NCBI GenBank assembly: GCA_017622235.1
Contig: JAGARN010000007.1
Span: forward strand, 62,001-126,000
Direction of reading: 5' to 3'
From: Spirochaetaceae bacterium
GTDB taxonomy: Bacteria; Spirochaetota; Spirochaetia; Treponematales; Treponemataceae
DNA length: 64,000 nt
Shown here: piece after piece, positions 16,429-24,828 of the stretch
Position numbering within the stretch: the stretch's first letter is position 1
Layout of the letters: each line of letters opens with the position of its first letter
Translations under genes and position numbers: made by a program
Notes under the pieces: generated by a model
Seen by the model: only the letters and a program-made list of their open reading frames with translations
Told to the model about the DNA's origin: nothing
Databases searched by the model: none

Positions 16429-17130
16429 TTATATCTCGTATCCGACCAAACCCATTATTTGGTAAAAATAGTTCCAGTAGAAATTTGCGTCTGTTTGTAG
16501 CTTTGAAATGTTACTGGAGTTGAGTTTAATTTTGTAGTTTTCGTTAAAAATTAAATAATTAAATAAATGATATACAAGTTTTTCATTTTCATCCAAATCA
16601 TAAAAAATGATTTTTTCTAAATTGTTTGCATCTTCAAGAAAAATATACCACTGAATTCCTACATTTAAATCATAGCAATAGTAATAAAATCTTTCTGCAA
16701 ATTTAGTTGGATCATTTTGTGTGTTTCCCCATATCATCCAGGGGAAAAAATCTAAAAGAAATTTATCTATTGGTTCATCGTAAGATGCATAATTGAAAGA
16801 GCCACGATTGTAGTCATTTGTAACTAAATTTCCATTCTTATCGTATACAGCTTCTCTACCGTCTTCACTAAGGTAAACTTTATTTTCTGTTTCTCCTCTC
16901 ATTTGGTGAATATTATTTTCATATGTATGTTTGAGAATATAATTTATTATTGACAATTTTTCATCAGAAATTTCTTTGCTTATATCAATTCCTAATCCTT
17001 TTAGTCCATTTTTTAAACATTCTATAAGATTATCTTCTTGATATGAATTTTCAAAAACTTGTAAAATATTTTTTTCTGCATATAATACAGAACTGTTTAC
17101 TAATAGAATCAAGAACAGTATTTTTTTCAC
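16429..17130 (-). CDS. Secreted hypothetical protein
   Basis: A 233-aa protein with a clear signal peptide (MKKILFLILLVNSSVLYA, cleavage likely before EK). The mature part is acidic and rich in Asn, Asp and aromatic residues. I do not recognise a family. Its start overlaps the stop of the upstream nucleotidyltransferase gene by 4 nt, so the two are translationally coupled. Both are richer in A+T than the housekeeping genes around them, which suggests an accessory origin. Confidence 0.6.
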   Translation of the reverse strand: MKKILFLILLVNSSVLYAEKNILQVFENSYQEDNLIECLKNGLKGLGIDISKEISDEKLSIINYILKHTYENNIHQMRGETENKVYLSEDGREAVYDKNGNLVTNDYNRGSFNYASYDEPIDKFLLDFFPWMIWGNTQNDPTKFAERFYYYCYDLNVGIQWYIFLEDANNLEKIIFYDLDENEKLVYHLFNYLIFNENYKIKLNSSNISKLQTDANFYWNYFYQIMGLVGYEI

Positions 17131-17945
17131 TTTATACCTTCTTTTTTATTAAATTCAGAATTACACAACTTTTGAATTTCTTGGACAATCCCATCAATAA
17201 CAGATGAAACATCGCCACCAAACATATTAGCAAAAAGTTTATTCAGATTTTCATCAAAATTGTTTGGCAAAATTTTACATTCACTGGAACAAATACTCTG
17301 CATACGTTTTTCACCGGGATGAGTCATTTCGTTTAATGCAAAAATTATATCAAAATAACTTGCAAGAAATTCAGTTACTCTATGATTTACACTAATAAAG
17401 TCACCACGATTTTCCGCCTTTTTTATTTGCATATCAAATGAAGGTAACATTCCATTGAGAAGTTTCAAATTGTTAGAAACAATATTTTCCTTTAATTTTT
17501 TAGGATACGGAACTTTAAATCTATTTTGTAATTCTGCGAGTTTTCCTTTTTTATCAATTACGATTTTTGAAGTTATTAAATTATGCCACAAACAAGTTGT
17601 ATATCCATTCCAAGAATTACAATCTTCTACAACAGATTTTACTGTATTCCCAAATTCATTCATATTTCTATAAATGATATCCATATCGATTTCGTCTTTT
17701 AATGTAACATCATCTTCTAATTCCCAAAATGAATTTCCAATTTCCATGTATTTACAATATTTATTCAAAATCTCTTTTCTAACATTTTCATCTATAAGTT
17801 CTGAAATATAAATATACACATCATAATCAGACTTTTCATCATTTCTTCCTGTTGCCCTTGAACCACCAAGCGCAACAGCTTCAACCTGAGGAATATTTCC
17901 AAACTCCTTGAATAATTCATTTACATTAATTACCATAAACACCAT
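17127..17945 (-). CDS. Nucleotidyltransferase-fold protein (DUF4037-like)
   Basis: About 272 aa. The N-terminal nucleotidyltransferase motif is GGSRATGRNDEKSDYDVYIY (about residues 27-46), with the GS and paired Asp residues of the pol-beta fold; a third acidic residue may lie in DEIDMDIIY. The C-terminal half fits DUF4037-like helical regions (NHRVTEFLASYFDIIFALN). An alternative ATG at 17936 has a weak GGTG upstream; neither start has a strong SD. The target (a small molecule, RNA or protein) is unknown. It is coupled to the secreted hypothetical gene downstream and lies next to a macrodomain gene. Confidence 0.75.
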   Translation of the reverse strand: MVFMVINVNELFKEFGNIPQVEAVALGGSRATGRNDEKSDYDVYIYISELIDENVRKEILNKYCKYMEIGNSFWELEDDVTLKDEIDMDIIYRNMNEFGNTVKSVVEDCNSWNGYTTCLWHNLITSKIVIDKKGKLAELQNRFKVPYPKKLKENIVSNNLKLLNGMLPSFDMQIKKAENRGDFISVNHRVTEFLASYFDIIFALNEMTHPGEKRMQSICSSECKILPNNFDENLNKLFANMFGGDVSSVIDGIVQEIQKLCNSEFNKKEGIK

Positions 17946-18004
17946 CTATAAAAATATAACTTTATTGTTGTTATGTTTTTTTTACAATATCATTTAATTA
18001 TTTT

Positions 18005-18511
18005 TTATTTCCACAAATTTTTAAAATTTTTTTGTGCAATTTCGCAAAGTTCTTTATCAAAAAGAATAATTTGTACTTTCAAATTTTTTCCATAACGTTG
18101 AATCATATCAACTGCAACTTCTAACGCTTCTTTTTTAGGATATCCATAAACTCCAGCACTAATCAAAGGAAAAGCTACAGATTTGCAATTATTTTTTTCT
18201 GCAAGTTCCAAGGATTTTTTGTAACAGCTTTGCAACAAGGATTTACATTCTTTTGCAGAATCTTTTGAATAAATTGGACCTACTGTATGAATAACATATT
18301 TTGCTTTAAGATTATAGCCTTTTGTAATTTTTGCTTCTCCTGTTTTGCAACCCCCAAGAGTTACACATTCAGCAACAAGTTCTCTTCCAGCCGCTTTGTG
18401 AATTGCACCGTCTACACCACCGCCACCAAGCAAACTAGAATTTGCTGCGTTTACAATAGCGTCTCCAGAAAAGGTTGTAATGTCGCCTTGTGTAATTTCT
18501 AAATTTGGCAT
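18005..18511 (-). CDS. Macrodomain protein, ADP-ribose/O-acetyl-ADP-ribose hydrolase type
   Basis: A 168-aa single macrodomain. It carries the MacroD/YmdB signatures: GDITTFSGDAIVNAANSSL near residue 8, GGGGVDGAIHKAAG (31-44), and SAGVYGYP in the phosphate loop. The family hydrolyses O-acetyl-ADP-ribose or removes ADP-ribose from proteins. GGAG lies 9 nt before ATG 18511. It has the same orientation as the two genes downstream and may share their transcript (60-nt gap). Confidence 0.93.
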   Translation of the reverse strand: MPNLEITQGDITTFSGDAIVNAANSSLLGGGGVDGAIHKAAGRELVAECVTLGGCKTGEAKITKGYNLKAKYVIHTVGPIYSKDSAKECKSLLQSCYKKSLELAEKNNCKSVAFPLISAGVYGYPKKEALEVAVDMIQRYGKNLKVQIILFDKELCEIAQKNFKNLWK

Positions 18512-18638
18512 TGCTTTTGCTCCAAAATTTTACCTGATTTATTGTAAAATATTTTTGTGCAATAAGCAATATAGTTTGTAAAAGGTATAAGCGAGGGAAA
18601 CAATAAACGTAAACATCAAATTTGCCTGCTTAAAGAAC

Positions 18639-18672
18639 AAAGGCACCCCACAAAATTGTGCAGGATGCCTTT
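18639..18672 (-). terminator. Terminator hairpin after the orphan binding-protein gene
   Basis: AAAGGCA and TGCCTTT arms (18639-18645 and 18666-18672) enclose a partly paired interior. It lies just downstream of the stop codon of the minus-strand lipoprotein gene. The following T tract is weak. Confidence 0.6.
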
Positions 18673-18699
18673 TCTCTAACCTAGCTTGTCCAAATTACA

Positions 18700-20175
18700 C
18701 TACATTGCTTCATAAGCAGTTTGTACGTCTTTGGCAGCTTCTGTTGCTGTTTTACCATTTTGCACCATATCTTTTACAGCAGTAAACAAAACATCGTTTA
18801 TTTCCTGTGGAAGATATGCATCTATAACGTCAACGTTTTTGTATTTTTCTAGAATAAACATTTTTTGTGTTGCAAGTGTTCCAAATTCTTCTATTGGTTT
18901 TTGGTACAGAGATTGCACAACAGGACCTGTAATACCGCCATCATCTACTCTTTTTGCAGCATTTGCTTCGGTATTTGCAATTTCTATAAAATTAAGAGCA
19001 GCTTCTCTTACTGCACTGTCTGTGTCTGTTGCTACAGTTATTCCCCAGCCAATATTATCAACTGCTGCAACACAGAATCTCATATTGTTTTTTTCACCAT
19101 AAACTGGCATAAAAGGTAGTAGTTTGTAGTTACTCAAGTCTTCGCCTAAAGTGTATTTATTTAAATCGTTTTGTTCACAAGTAAACATAAGTGTTTCGCC
19201 ACTTGTTAGTTTTTCTAATTTAGCATTTTGATCAGGTAATGTGTCTGAATCAAAGGTTAAAATACTTTGGTCAAAAATGCCATGGTCAAAGTATTTTTTT
19301 ACAGCTTCTAAAGCAGCAACAAATCCTGCATCTGTAAATTTTGCATTACCCTTTGCAACTTTTTGAACCCAATTAGCATCTCCTGTTGTTCTTGCAACAA
19401 TTGGAGAAAAAATATCTGTTCCCCATCTCCAAGCAGTTCCACCAAAAGCTGTTAGACAATCTATTCCTTCTGATTCGCAAAGAGCGGCAAGAGCTACTAA
19501 ATCATCATAATTTTCTGGCACTTTGCCACCGATTTGATTTAGTAATTCCATATTGATAACTACTACAGAACAAAGGTTTTTTGCTCCGTCTGGAACATAA
19601 TAGATTTCTCCATTATCTCCTCTTGGAAAACTACCAATATGATAGTAACCAGGTTCTAGGTCCTTTTTAATATTTACTTGTTTTTCTGCCCAATTTTCTC
19701 CGTGGCGAACATCTGAGCCCATCATAGCTACGTGAACAAGGTTTTCTTCTGTATATGCTTTTACTTTGTTATGATAGTTTTCTCCAGCCAAAATTTCTTT
19801 TTCAATAGTAACATTTGGATATGTTTCTTCAAATACATCAAAAATGTAGTCCAAATCATTTTGTCCCCAACCATAACCAAGAACTTTTAAAGTAACAGGT
19901 TCTGTGCTTGTTGTTTCCTCCTCTCCTGCACGAATAACTGAAGGATTTGCACTTCTACCGTACAGAGATTCATAAGCAGCGTCTTTATCTGCAAGGCTTT
20001 CCTTTACTTGCGAATACATACTGTCTGCACTTAAAGCAACCAAATCGCCAAGGGAAAGAACTTCTTCTGTGGCATTTGGTGCAGGTGAGTCTGCCTCTTG
20101 TTTGCAGGCAAACATTCCTAAAACAAGGCTTATCACAAGAAATATTGTGATACTCCATTTGATTTTGTTGTTCAT
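18700..20175 (-). CDS. ABC transporter substrate-binding lipoprotein, no adjacent permease
   Basis: About 491 aa from ATG 20175, chosen because GGAGG lies 6 nt upstream; a longer frame reaches 20202 without SD support. The N-terminus MNNKIKWSITIFLVISLVLG is followed by the lipobox GMFAC with lipidated Cys24. The body is an extracellular solute-binding protein family 1 fold for carbohydrates. About 70 linker-like residues (37-105) separate the anchor from the binding fold. It has no permease or ATPase partner nearby, so it may serve a distant importer or act in sensing. Confidence 0.85.
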   Translation of the reverse strand: MNNKIKWSITIFLVISLVLGMFACKQEADSPAPNATEEVLSLGDLVALSADSMYSQVKESLADKDAAYESLYGRSANPSVIRAGEEETTSTEPVTLKVLGYGWGQNDLDYIFDVFEETYPNVTIEKEILAGENYHNKVKAYTEENLVHVAMMGSDVRHGENWAEKQVNIKKDLEPGYYHIGSFPRGDNGEIYYVPDGAKNLCSVVVINMELLNQIGGKVPENYDDLVALAALCESEGIDCLTAFGGTAWRWGTDIFSPIVARTTGDANWVQKVAKGNAKFTDAGFVAALEAVKKYFDHGIFDQSILTFDSDTLPDQNAKLEKLTSGETLMFTCEQNDLNKYTLGEDLSNYKLLPFMPVYGEKNNMRFCVAAVDNIGWGITVATDTDSAVREAALNFIEIANTEANAAKRVDDGGITGPVVQSLYQKPIEEFGTLATQKMFILEKYKNVDVIDAYLPQEINDVLFTAVKDMVQNGKTATEAAKDVQTAYEAM

Positions 20176-20333
20176 AAAATCCTCCAGAAAATACAGTATC
20201 ATACTAAGGGTTTTATTAAAAACTTAGTAATTTAAAGTAGCGTACAGTATTATATCAATATTTTCAAGTAAATACATTGTTATTTTGATATTTTTCTGTA
20301 ATAAAAAAAACAATAAAAATGCATTCTTTTAAT

Positions 20334-20657
20334 ATGAACGCAATTAGAGAAACATTTGTAAATAATCTAAAATACTACAGAAAAGAGAAGGGGCTTTCTC
20401 AAGAAAAACTTTCGTATCTTGTGGAAAAAAGCATTGCGTACATAAATCAAATCGAAAACAAAGATAGTTGGCCGCAACCAGAAATGGTAGACAAAATTGC
20501 TGTTGTATTGGGAATACCTTCATCAAAGTTGTTTGAAGAACGAGGAAGTCCAGAGAACGTAAAAACAAATTTTAAACATCGTTTTGGTGTTTCTTTAGAA
20601 GAAGAACTTTTAAGACGAATAGAAAAAGACATAAAAGAAATTTGTAGTCTTTTATAA
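20334..20657 (+). CDS. XRE-family HTH transcriptional regulator
   Basis: About 107 aa from ATG 20334; an in-frame ATG at 20319 would add five residues and neither has an SD. The Cro/C1-type helix-turn-helix spans about residues 5-65 (LKYYRKEKGLSQEKLSYLVEKS, then INQIENKDSWPQPEMVDKIA). A short charged C-terminal helix follows. It sits 27 nt before a DMT-family transporter gene, so it may be an autoregulator of that pair. Confidence 0.85.
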   Translation: MNAIRETFVNNLKYYRKEKGLSQEKLSYLVEKSIAYINQIENKDSWPQPEMVDKIAVVLGIPSSKLFEERGSPENVKTNFKHRFGVSLEEELLRRIEKDIKEICSLL

Positions 20658-20684
20658 TTATTCATTTTGAAATATATTCTTAGC

Positions 20685-21560
20685 ATGAAATTTTCTGTAT
20701 ATTCATTTTGTACGATTTTTGCAGGTGTGCTCTGGGGAATAATAAGTATTTTTTTGAAAGGGCTTTATGCATCTTCTTTCTCTGCTTTGCAGGTGATGTT
20801 TTTGCGTGGGTTTATTTCTAGCTTACTTATGGGAATTTTTTTATTTTTTAAAGATAAAACTCTTTTGAAATTTGAACTGAAAGATATTTGGATGTTTTTG
20901 GGAACAGGTGTTGTTAGTCTTACCTTTTTTTCTTTATGCTATTTTTATACGATTTTGGAAAGCGGTGCCTCTGTTGCTGTAATTCTATTATACACTTCAC
21001 CGATTTTTGTTTTGCTGATGTCAGTTTTATTTTTTAAAGAAAAAATTACTTTTACAAAAATTCTTGCCTTATGTTTAACCTTTGTTGGGTGCGTTTTAGT
21101 AAGTGGAATTGGTTCAAGTGAAGGTTTAAGTACAAAAGGTTTTTTTATCGGATTATGTGCTGGTTTTGGATATGCATTATATTCAATTTTTAGTAGATTT
21201 GCTTTAAAAAAATATGATTATTTAACAGTTACTTTTTATACTTTTTTGTTTTCTGCAATCAGTATAATTCCTTTTTGTTCAATTTCGCAAATACCTTCTT
21301 TGCTTGATTCAAAAACAATTTTACTTTCTTGTGGAATTTCACTTTTATGTACTGTTTTGCCTTATATTTTTTATACAATCGGATTGAGTGGACTTGAAAC
21401 TGGGAAAGCAGCAATTTTGGTTACGGTTGAACCTCTTGTAGCAACTTTAGTTGGCTTTTCCCTTTGGAAAGAATCTGTTTCTGTTGTTAAAATTGTTGGA
21501 ATAATTTTTATACTTATTTCCATTCTGTTGTTAAGTGTCAAAAGAGAAAATCAGAAATAA
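20685..21560 (+). CDS. DMT-family (EamA) transporter
   Basis: About 291 aa with ten predicted transmembrane helices in two EamA repeats. The first repeat contains FAGVLWGIISIFLKGL and the second begins near GLCAGFGYALYSIFSRF. ATG 20685 is preferred over an in-frame TTG at 20667. TATATT lies 6 nt before the ATG but no good -35 is seen. Members export amino acids or other metabolites; the substrate is not predictable. It follows the XRE regulator gene. Confidence 0.88.
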   Translation: MKFSVYSFCTIFAGVLWGIISIFLKGLYASSFSALQVMFLRGFISSLLMGIFLFFKDKTLLKFELKDIWMFLGTGVVSLTFFSLCYFYTILESGASVAVILLYTSPIFVLLMSVLFFKEKITFTKILALCLTFVGCVLVSGIGSSEGLSTKGFFIGLCAGFGYALYSIFSRFALKKYDYLTVTFYTFLFSAISIIPFCSISQIPSLLDSKTILLSCGISLLCTVLPYIFYTIGLSGLETGKAAILVTVEPLVATLVGFSLWKESVSVVKIVGIIFILISILLLSVKRENQK

Positions 21561-21586
21561 TTCATTTATAATGCTGATTAGTTTAC

Positions 21587-23206
21587 TTATAATTCCATTA
21601 GCAACTCTTTTGCTGTGGAAATTTCATCGTAAGGCATAACGTAATCTTTGTAGATTATGGAATTTTCATGAGCTTTCCCCAGTAGCAAAACAATATCGTC
21701 TTTTTGAGCAAGCTGAAAAGCTTTGCGAATAGCTTCTTTTCTGTCTGGAATAATATAAAGCCCCTTACCTTCTGTTTTGCCAACTTTTCTAGCTCCAACT
21801 GCAATCATTTCTAACAACTCAACCGAGTCTTCGCCACGAGGATCTTCGTCTGCAAGAATAACTGTATCGCACCATAGAGCTGCAATTCTTCCTTGTTCAG
21901 GACGTTTTTTTGTGTCTCGTTCGCCACCGGAACCGAATACTGCTGTAATTTTGCCTTTAGCTCTTTTGCGTAGAGGTGGAAATATTGTTTCAAAAGAAGA
22001 TGGAGTGTGGGCGTAGTCAACAATTACTTCGAATGGTTGCCCACAATCAATTAAAGTCATGCGTCCTTTTACTGGTTCTAATAGTTTAGCTTTTTCGGCT
22101 ACTTCTTCTATGGGTATACCGGTTATTTTGCTTACAGTTATTATTGCTGCCATTACATTATATGTGTTAAACGCACCTGGAAGTGGTGCTTCAACTGAAA
22201 TATATTGTGTTGCTTTTGCTTCTTTTAAGTTAAAATTTATGCCTTCTGCCGAGGCTACAAGGTCGTGTGCTTGATATTCGTTCACTTTAGCTGGAACAAT
22301 ACAAGAGGCATTTTTATTTTCACGTCCTGCCTTACCGAAGGTAGTAAATCCGTAAACAGGATGTTTTGTAGCTTTTGCAAAATAGTCTGCTTCTGGGTCT
22401 TCCAAATTAATTACACCGAAAGCGGGAATATTTTGTTCTCTACCACATATAATTTTTTTGTGGTTGTGAGTATCAAGACTTCGGAAAAGGTTTGCTTTGT
22501 CGCTTTTGTATTGCTCTACTGTACCGTGAAATTCCAGATGTTCATGGGTTACGTTCATCCAAATGGCAGCATCAAAATGTACATTCCCAAGGCGATTTGT
22601 TCGTAGGGAAAGCCCATGGGAAGAAGATTCTACAACTGCAAAGTGGCATCCGTTTTGTAACATTTCATATAGCTGCCGTTGAACGATAGGTGCTTCTGGA
22701 GTGGTTTGGTGTTCTGGGTTTGCTATGGCATCATCTCCCGTGGAATATTGCACTGTAGAGATAAAACCAGCAGTTTTACCGCAAAGTCGCAAAAGTTGCC
22801 ATACAAAAGCCACAGTTGAACTTTTTCCTTCAGTTCCGGTTACTCCGATAATTACAAGCTTTGCAGATGGGTTATCGTAAAAAGCTTCTGCCATTGGAGA
22901 CATGGCAAACCGTGAATCAGGAACTTTTATTAGTGCAACTTCATTCCCGTTTTTAGAACCAAGTTGTGCAGCGTTTAAAGTTTCTGAAGGCAGTTCATCT
23001 TGAAATACTATAGCAACTGCTCCTTGTTCTATGGCTTTTGGAATGAATTTGTTGCCATGTACATGAGTTCCTGGTAGAGCAAAAAAAAGGCTTCCTTCTT
23101 TTACATCTCTTGAATCAAAACAAAGTTCAGTTATTGTTGGGTCAATCTTCTTACCGATATATTCATGTTCAAGTTTTTGTGTCAACTGTGAAAGTTTTTT
23201 TTCCAT
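21587..23206 (-). CDS. murE: UDP-N-acetylmuramoyl-tripeptide synthetase
   Basis: A 539-aa Mur ligase that adds the third amino acid to UDP-MurNAc-dipeptide. The ATP loop reads GVTGTEGKSS (121-130) in place of the usual GTNGKTT. VESSSHGLS (192-200) and the C-terminal GKAHEN (510-515) are conserved. The specificity motif is EDPR (454-457) inside DEDPRGED, not the DNPR of diaminopimelate-adding enzymes. This fits a Lys- or ornithine-type third residue, as is known for treponemes (ornithine). No SD precedes ATG 23206; TAGAAT ends 6 nt upstream. Confidence 0.95.
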   Translation of the reverse strand: MEKKLSQLTQKLEHEYIGKKIDPTITELCFDSRDVKEGSLFFALPGTHVHGNKFIPKAIEQGAVAIVFQDELPSETLNAAQLGSKNGNEVALIKVPDSRFAMSPMAEAFYDNPSAKLVIIGVTGTEGKSSTVAFVWQLLRLCGKTAGFISTVQYSTGDDAIANPEHQTTPEAPIVQRQLYEMLQNGCHFAVVESSSHGLSLRTNRLGNVHFDAAIWMNVTHEHLEFHGTVEQYKSDKANLFRSLDTHNHKKIICGREQNIPAFGVINLEDPEADYFAKATKHPVYGFTTFGKAGRENKNASCIVPAKVNEYQAHDLVASAEGINFNLKEAKATQYISVEAPLPGAFNTYNVMAAIITVSKITGIPIEEVAEKAKLLEPVKGRMTLIDCGQPFEVIVDYAHTPSSFETIFPPLRKRAKGKITAVFGSGGERDTKKRPEQGRIAALWCDTVILADEDPRGEDSVELLEMIAVGARKVGKTEGKGLYIIPDRKEAIRKAFQLAQKDDIVLLLGKAHENSIIYKDYVMPYDEISTAKELLMEL

Positions 23207-23212
23207 GATTTT

Positions 23213-23241
23213 ATTCTATCGCTTTATTTGGGTTTTGTACA
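23213..23241 (-). promoter_or_regulatory. Leaderless murE promoter
   Basis: On the minus strand, TGTACA (23236-23241), 17-nt spacer and TAGAAT (23213-23218) lie 6 nt before ATG 23206. Confidence 0.6.
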
Positions 23242-23258
23242 TACAAATGCAGTTCTGA

Positions 23259-23287
23259 TTGACGAGTAATGGTAAATTTCGTAATCT
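23259..23287 (+). promoter_or_regulatory. Near-leaderless pepT promoter
   Basis: TTGACG (23259-23264), 17-nt spacer and TAATCT (23282-23287) lie 7 nt before ATG 23295. The promoter is divergent from and close to the murE promoter. Confidence 0.7.
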
Positions 23288-23294
23288 GTATCTT

Positions 23295-24575
23295 ATGAAT
23301 AAAGAAATTCTTTTAATGCCCTTTGCTCAAGATTTGTTGACTCGTTTTTTACGTTACATTCAATGTTGGACAACAAGTGATAGTTCCTTTGCAGATAATG
23401 GTGTTGTGCCTTCAACCAAACAACAGTGGGATTTGGCACATATGTTAGAAAAGGAACTAAAAGAAGTTGGCGTTACAGATATCACTGTTACAGATAATTG
23501 TTATGTTTGTGCAAGGATTCCAGCCACAAAAGGAATGGAACATATTCCAGCTGTAGGGTTTCTTGCTCATCTTGACACAACAGAAGAAGTTTGCGGAAAA
23601 AATGTTAGCCCCAATGTAATTCAAAATTATGATGGAGCCAAGATTTACTTAAAAGAAAATGTTGTTCTTGACCCTGGCAAAGATAAAGACCTTTTTTCTT
23701 GTAAGGGCGACACAATAATTACAACAGATGGAACAACTCTTTTAGGTGCTGATGACAAAGCTGGAATTGCTATAATAATGCAGACTGTTTCCCAGATTCT
23801 TGCTGCAAACAGGGATTCTGACAATGTAAAAATTCCCCACGGTACTATAGAAATTGTTTTTTCACCTGATGAAGAAACTGGTCATGGTATGGATAAAGTT
23901 CCATTACCGTGGTTTACGGCAAAGCAATGTTACACTGTTGATGGTGGCAAAGTCGGTGAAATTGAAGCTGAGTGTTTTAATGCTTGGAAAACAGAAGTAA
24001 CTTTTGTAGGGAAAGCCATGCACACTGGTTCAGCACGCCCAAATATGGTGAACGCAACAACTATGGCTTGCGACTTTGTTTCTTTTTTGCCGAGAAACGA
24101 ATCACCAGAAGCGACTGACGGTTACCAAGGATTTTATGTACCTATGGAAATTTCAGGTCATATAGAAAATGCCACGGTAACGGTTTTTTTGCGAGATTTC
24201 ACTATGGATGGAATGGAACGGCGTAAAATATTTGTTGAACAACTTGCTAAAACTGTGGAAAAAAAATATCCAGGTGGTAAGGTTTGCGTAAAACACACAC
24301 AACAATATCTTAACATGAGTGAAACTATTGCAAAGTTTCCAAAGGTTATGGAAAATCTTGTTGTTGCTGTGCAAAAAGCAGGAATTGAACCAGAGTTTAA
24401 ACCAATACGAGGAGGAACTGATGGTTCAAGGCTTACGGAACTTGGAATACCTTGTCCGAATATTTTTACTGGTGGACATAATTTTCATTCACGGTATGAA
24501 TGGGTCTCACTTTCTCAAATGATTTATGGTGTAAATACATTGATAAACCTTGTTGCTATTCAAGCCGATAATTAA
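23295..24575 (+). CDS. pepT: Peptidase T (tripeptide aminopeptidase)
   Basis: About 426 aa, an M20-family metallopeptidase aligned closely with E. coli PepT from MPFAQDLLTRFLRYI onward. Zinc-site motifs are AHLDTTEE, LLGADDKAGIA and DEETGHG. It removes N-terminal residues from tripeptides in the cytoplasm. ATG 23295 is chosen because a promoter ends 7 nt before it; the frame continues upstream to a TTG that is actually the -35 box, and ATG 23316 is a shorter alternative. The TSCPD gene follows after 13 nt. Confidence 0.93.
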   Translation: MNKEILLMPFAQDLLTRFLRYIQCWTTSDSSFADNGVVPSTKQQWDLAHMLEKELKEVGVTDITVTDNCYVCARIPATKGMEHIPAVGFLAHLDTTEEVCGKNVSPNVIQNYDGAKIYLKENVVLDPGKDKDLFSCKGDTIITTDGTTLLGADDKAGIAIIMQTVSQILAANRDSDNVKIPHGTIEIVFSPDEETGHGMDKVPLPWFTAKQCYTVDGGKVGEIEAECFNAWKTEVTFVGKAMHTGSARPNMVNATTMACDFVSFLPRNESPEATDGYQGFYVPMEISGHIENATVTVFLRDFTMDGMERRKIFVEQLAKTVEKKYPGGKVCVKHTQQYLNMSETIAKFPKVMENLVVAVQKAGIEPEFKPIRGGTDGSRLTELGIPCPNIFTGGHNFHSRYEWVSLSQMIYGVNTLINLVAIQADN

Positions 24576-24588
24576 CTGAGAGGTTTAT

Positions 24589-24828
24589 ATGAAACAGTTT
24601 TCGCCAAAGGGTGTTTGCTCCAGAAATATATCCTTTGAAGTAATTGACGGCAAGGTTGCGACTGTAAAATTTGAAGGTGGTTGCAATGGCAATCTTCAAG
24701 GTATAAGTCGTCTTGTGGAAGGAATGGCAGTTGAGTCTGTAATTGAAAAACTTAAAGGTATAAAATGTGGTTTTAAACAAACAAGTTGCCCGGACCAGTT
24801 GGCAAAGGCACTAGAGGAAAGTATATGA
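24589..24828 (+). CDS. TSCPD-domain protein
   Basis: A 79-aa protein matching the TSCPD domain (TIGR03905 type). The eponymous TSCPD motif is at residues 64-68, preceded by CGFKQ, with [10 protein letters not shown] (27-36) in the middle; Cys residues suggest metal binding. The domain also occurs at the C-terminus of B12-dependent ribonucleotide reductases, but the stand-alone form has no assigned function that I know. GAGAGG precedes the ATG. It overlaps murA by ATGA. Confidence 0.88.
   Translation: MKQFSPKGVCSRNISFEVIDGKVATVKFEGGCNGNLQGISRLVEGMAVESVIEKLKGIKCGFKQTSCPDQLAKALEESI

Noticed and set aside
16429-18511. MNT-HEPN toxin-antitoxin system
   Set aside because: The nucleotidyltransferase is too long and DUF4037-like, and no HEPN partner with an RxxxxH motif is found beside it.
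21777-22023. Several frames of 60-80 codons over murE
   Set aside because: They overlap a highly conserved gene and match nothing recognisable.
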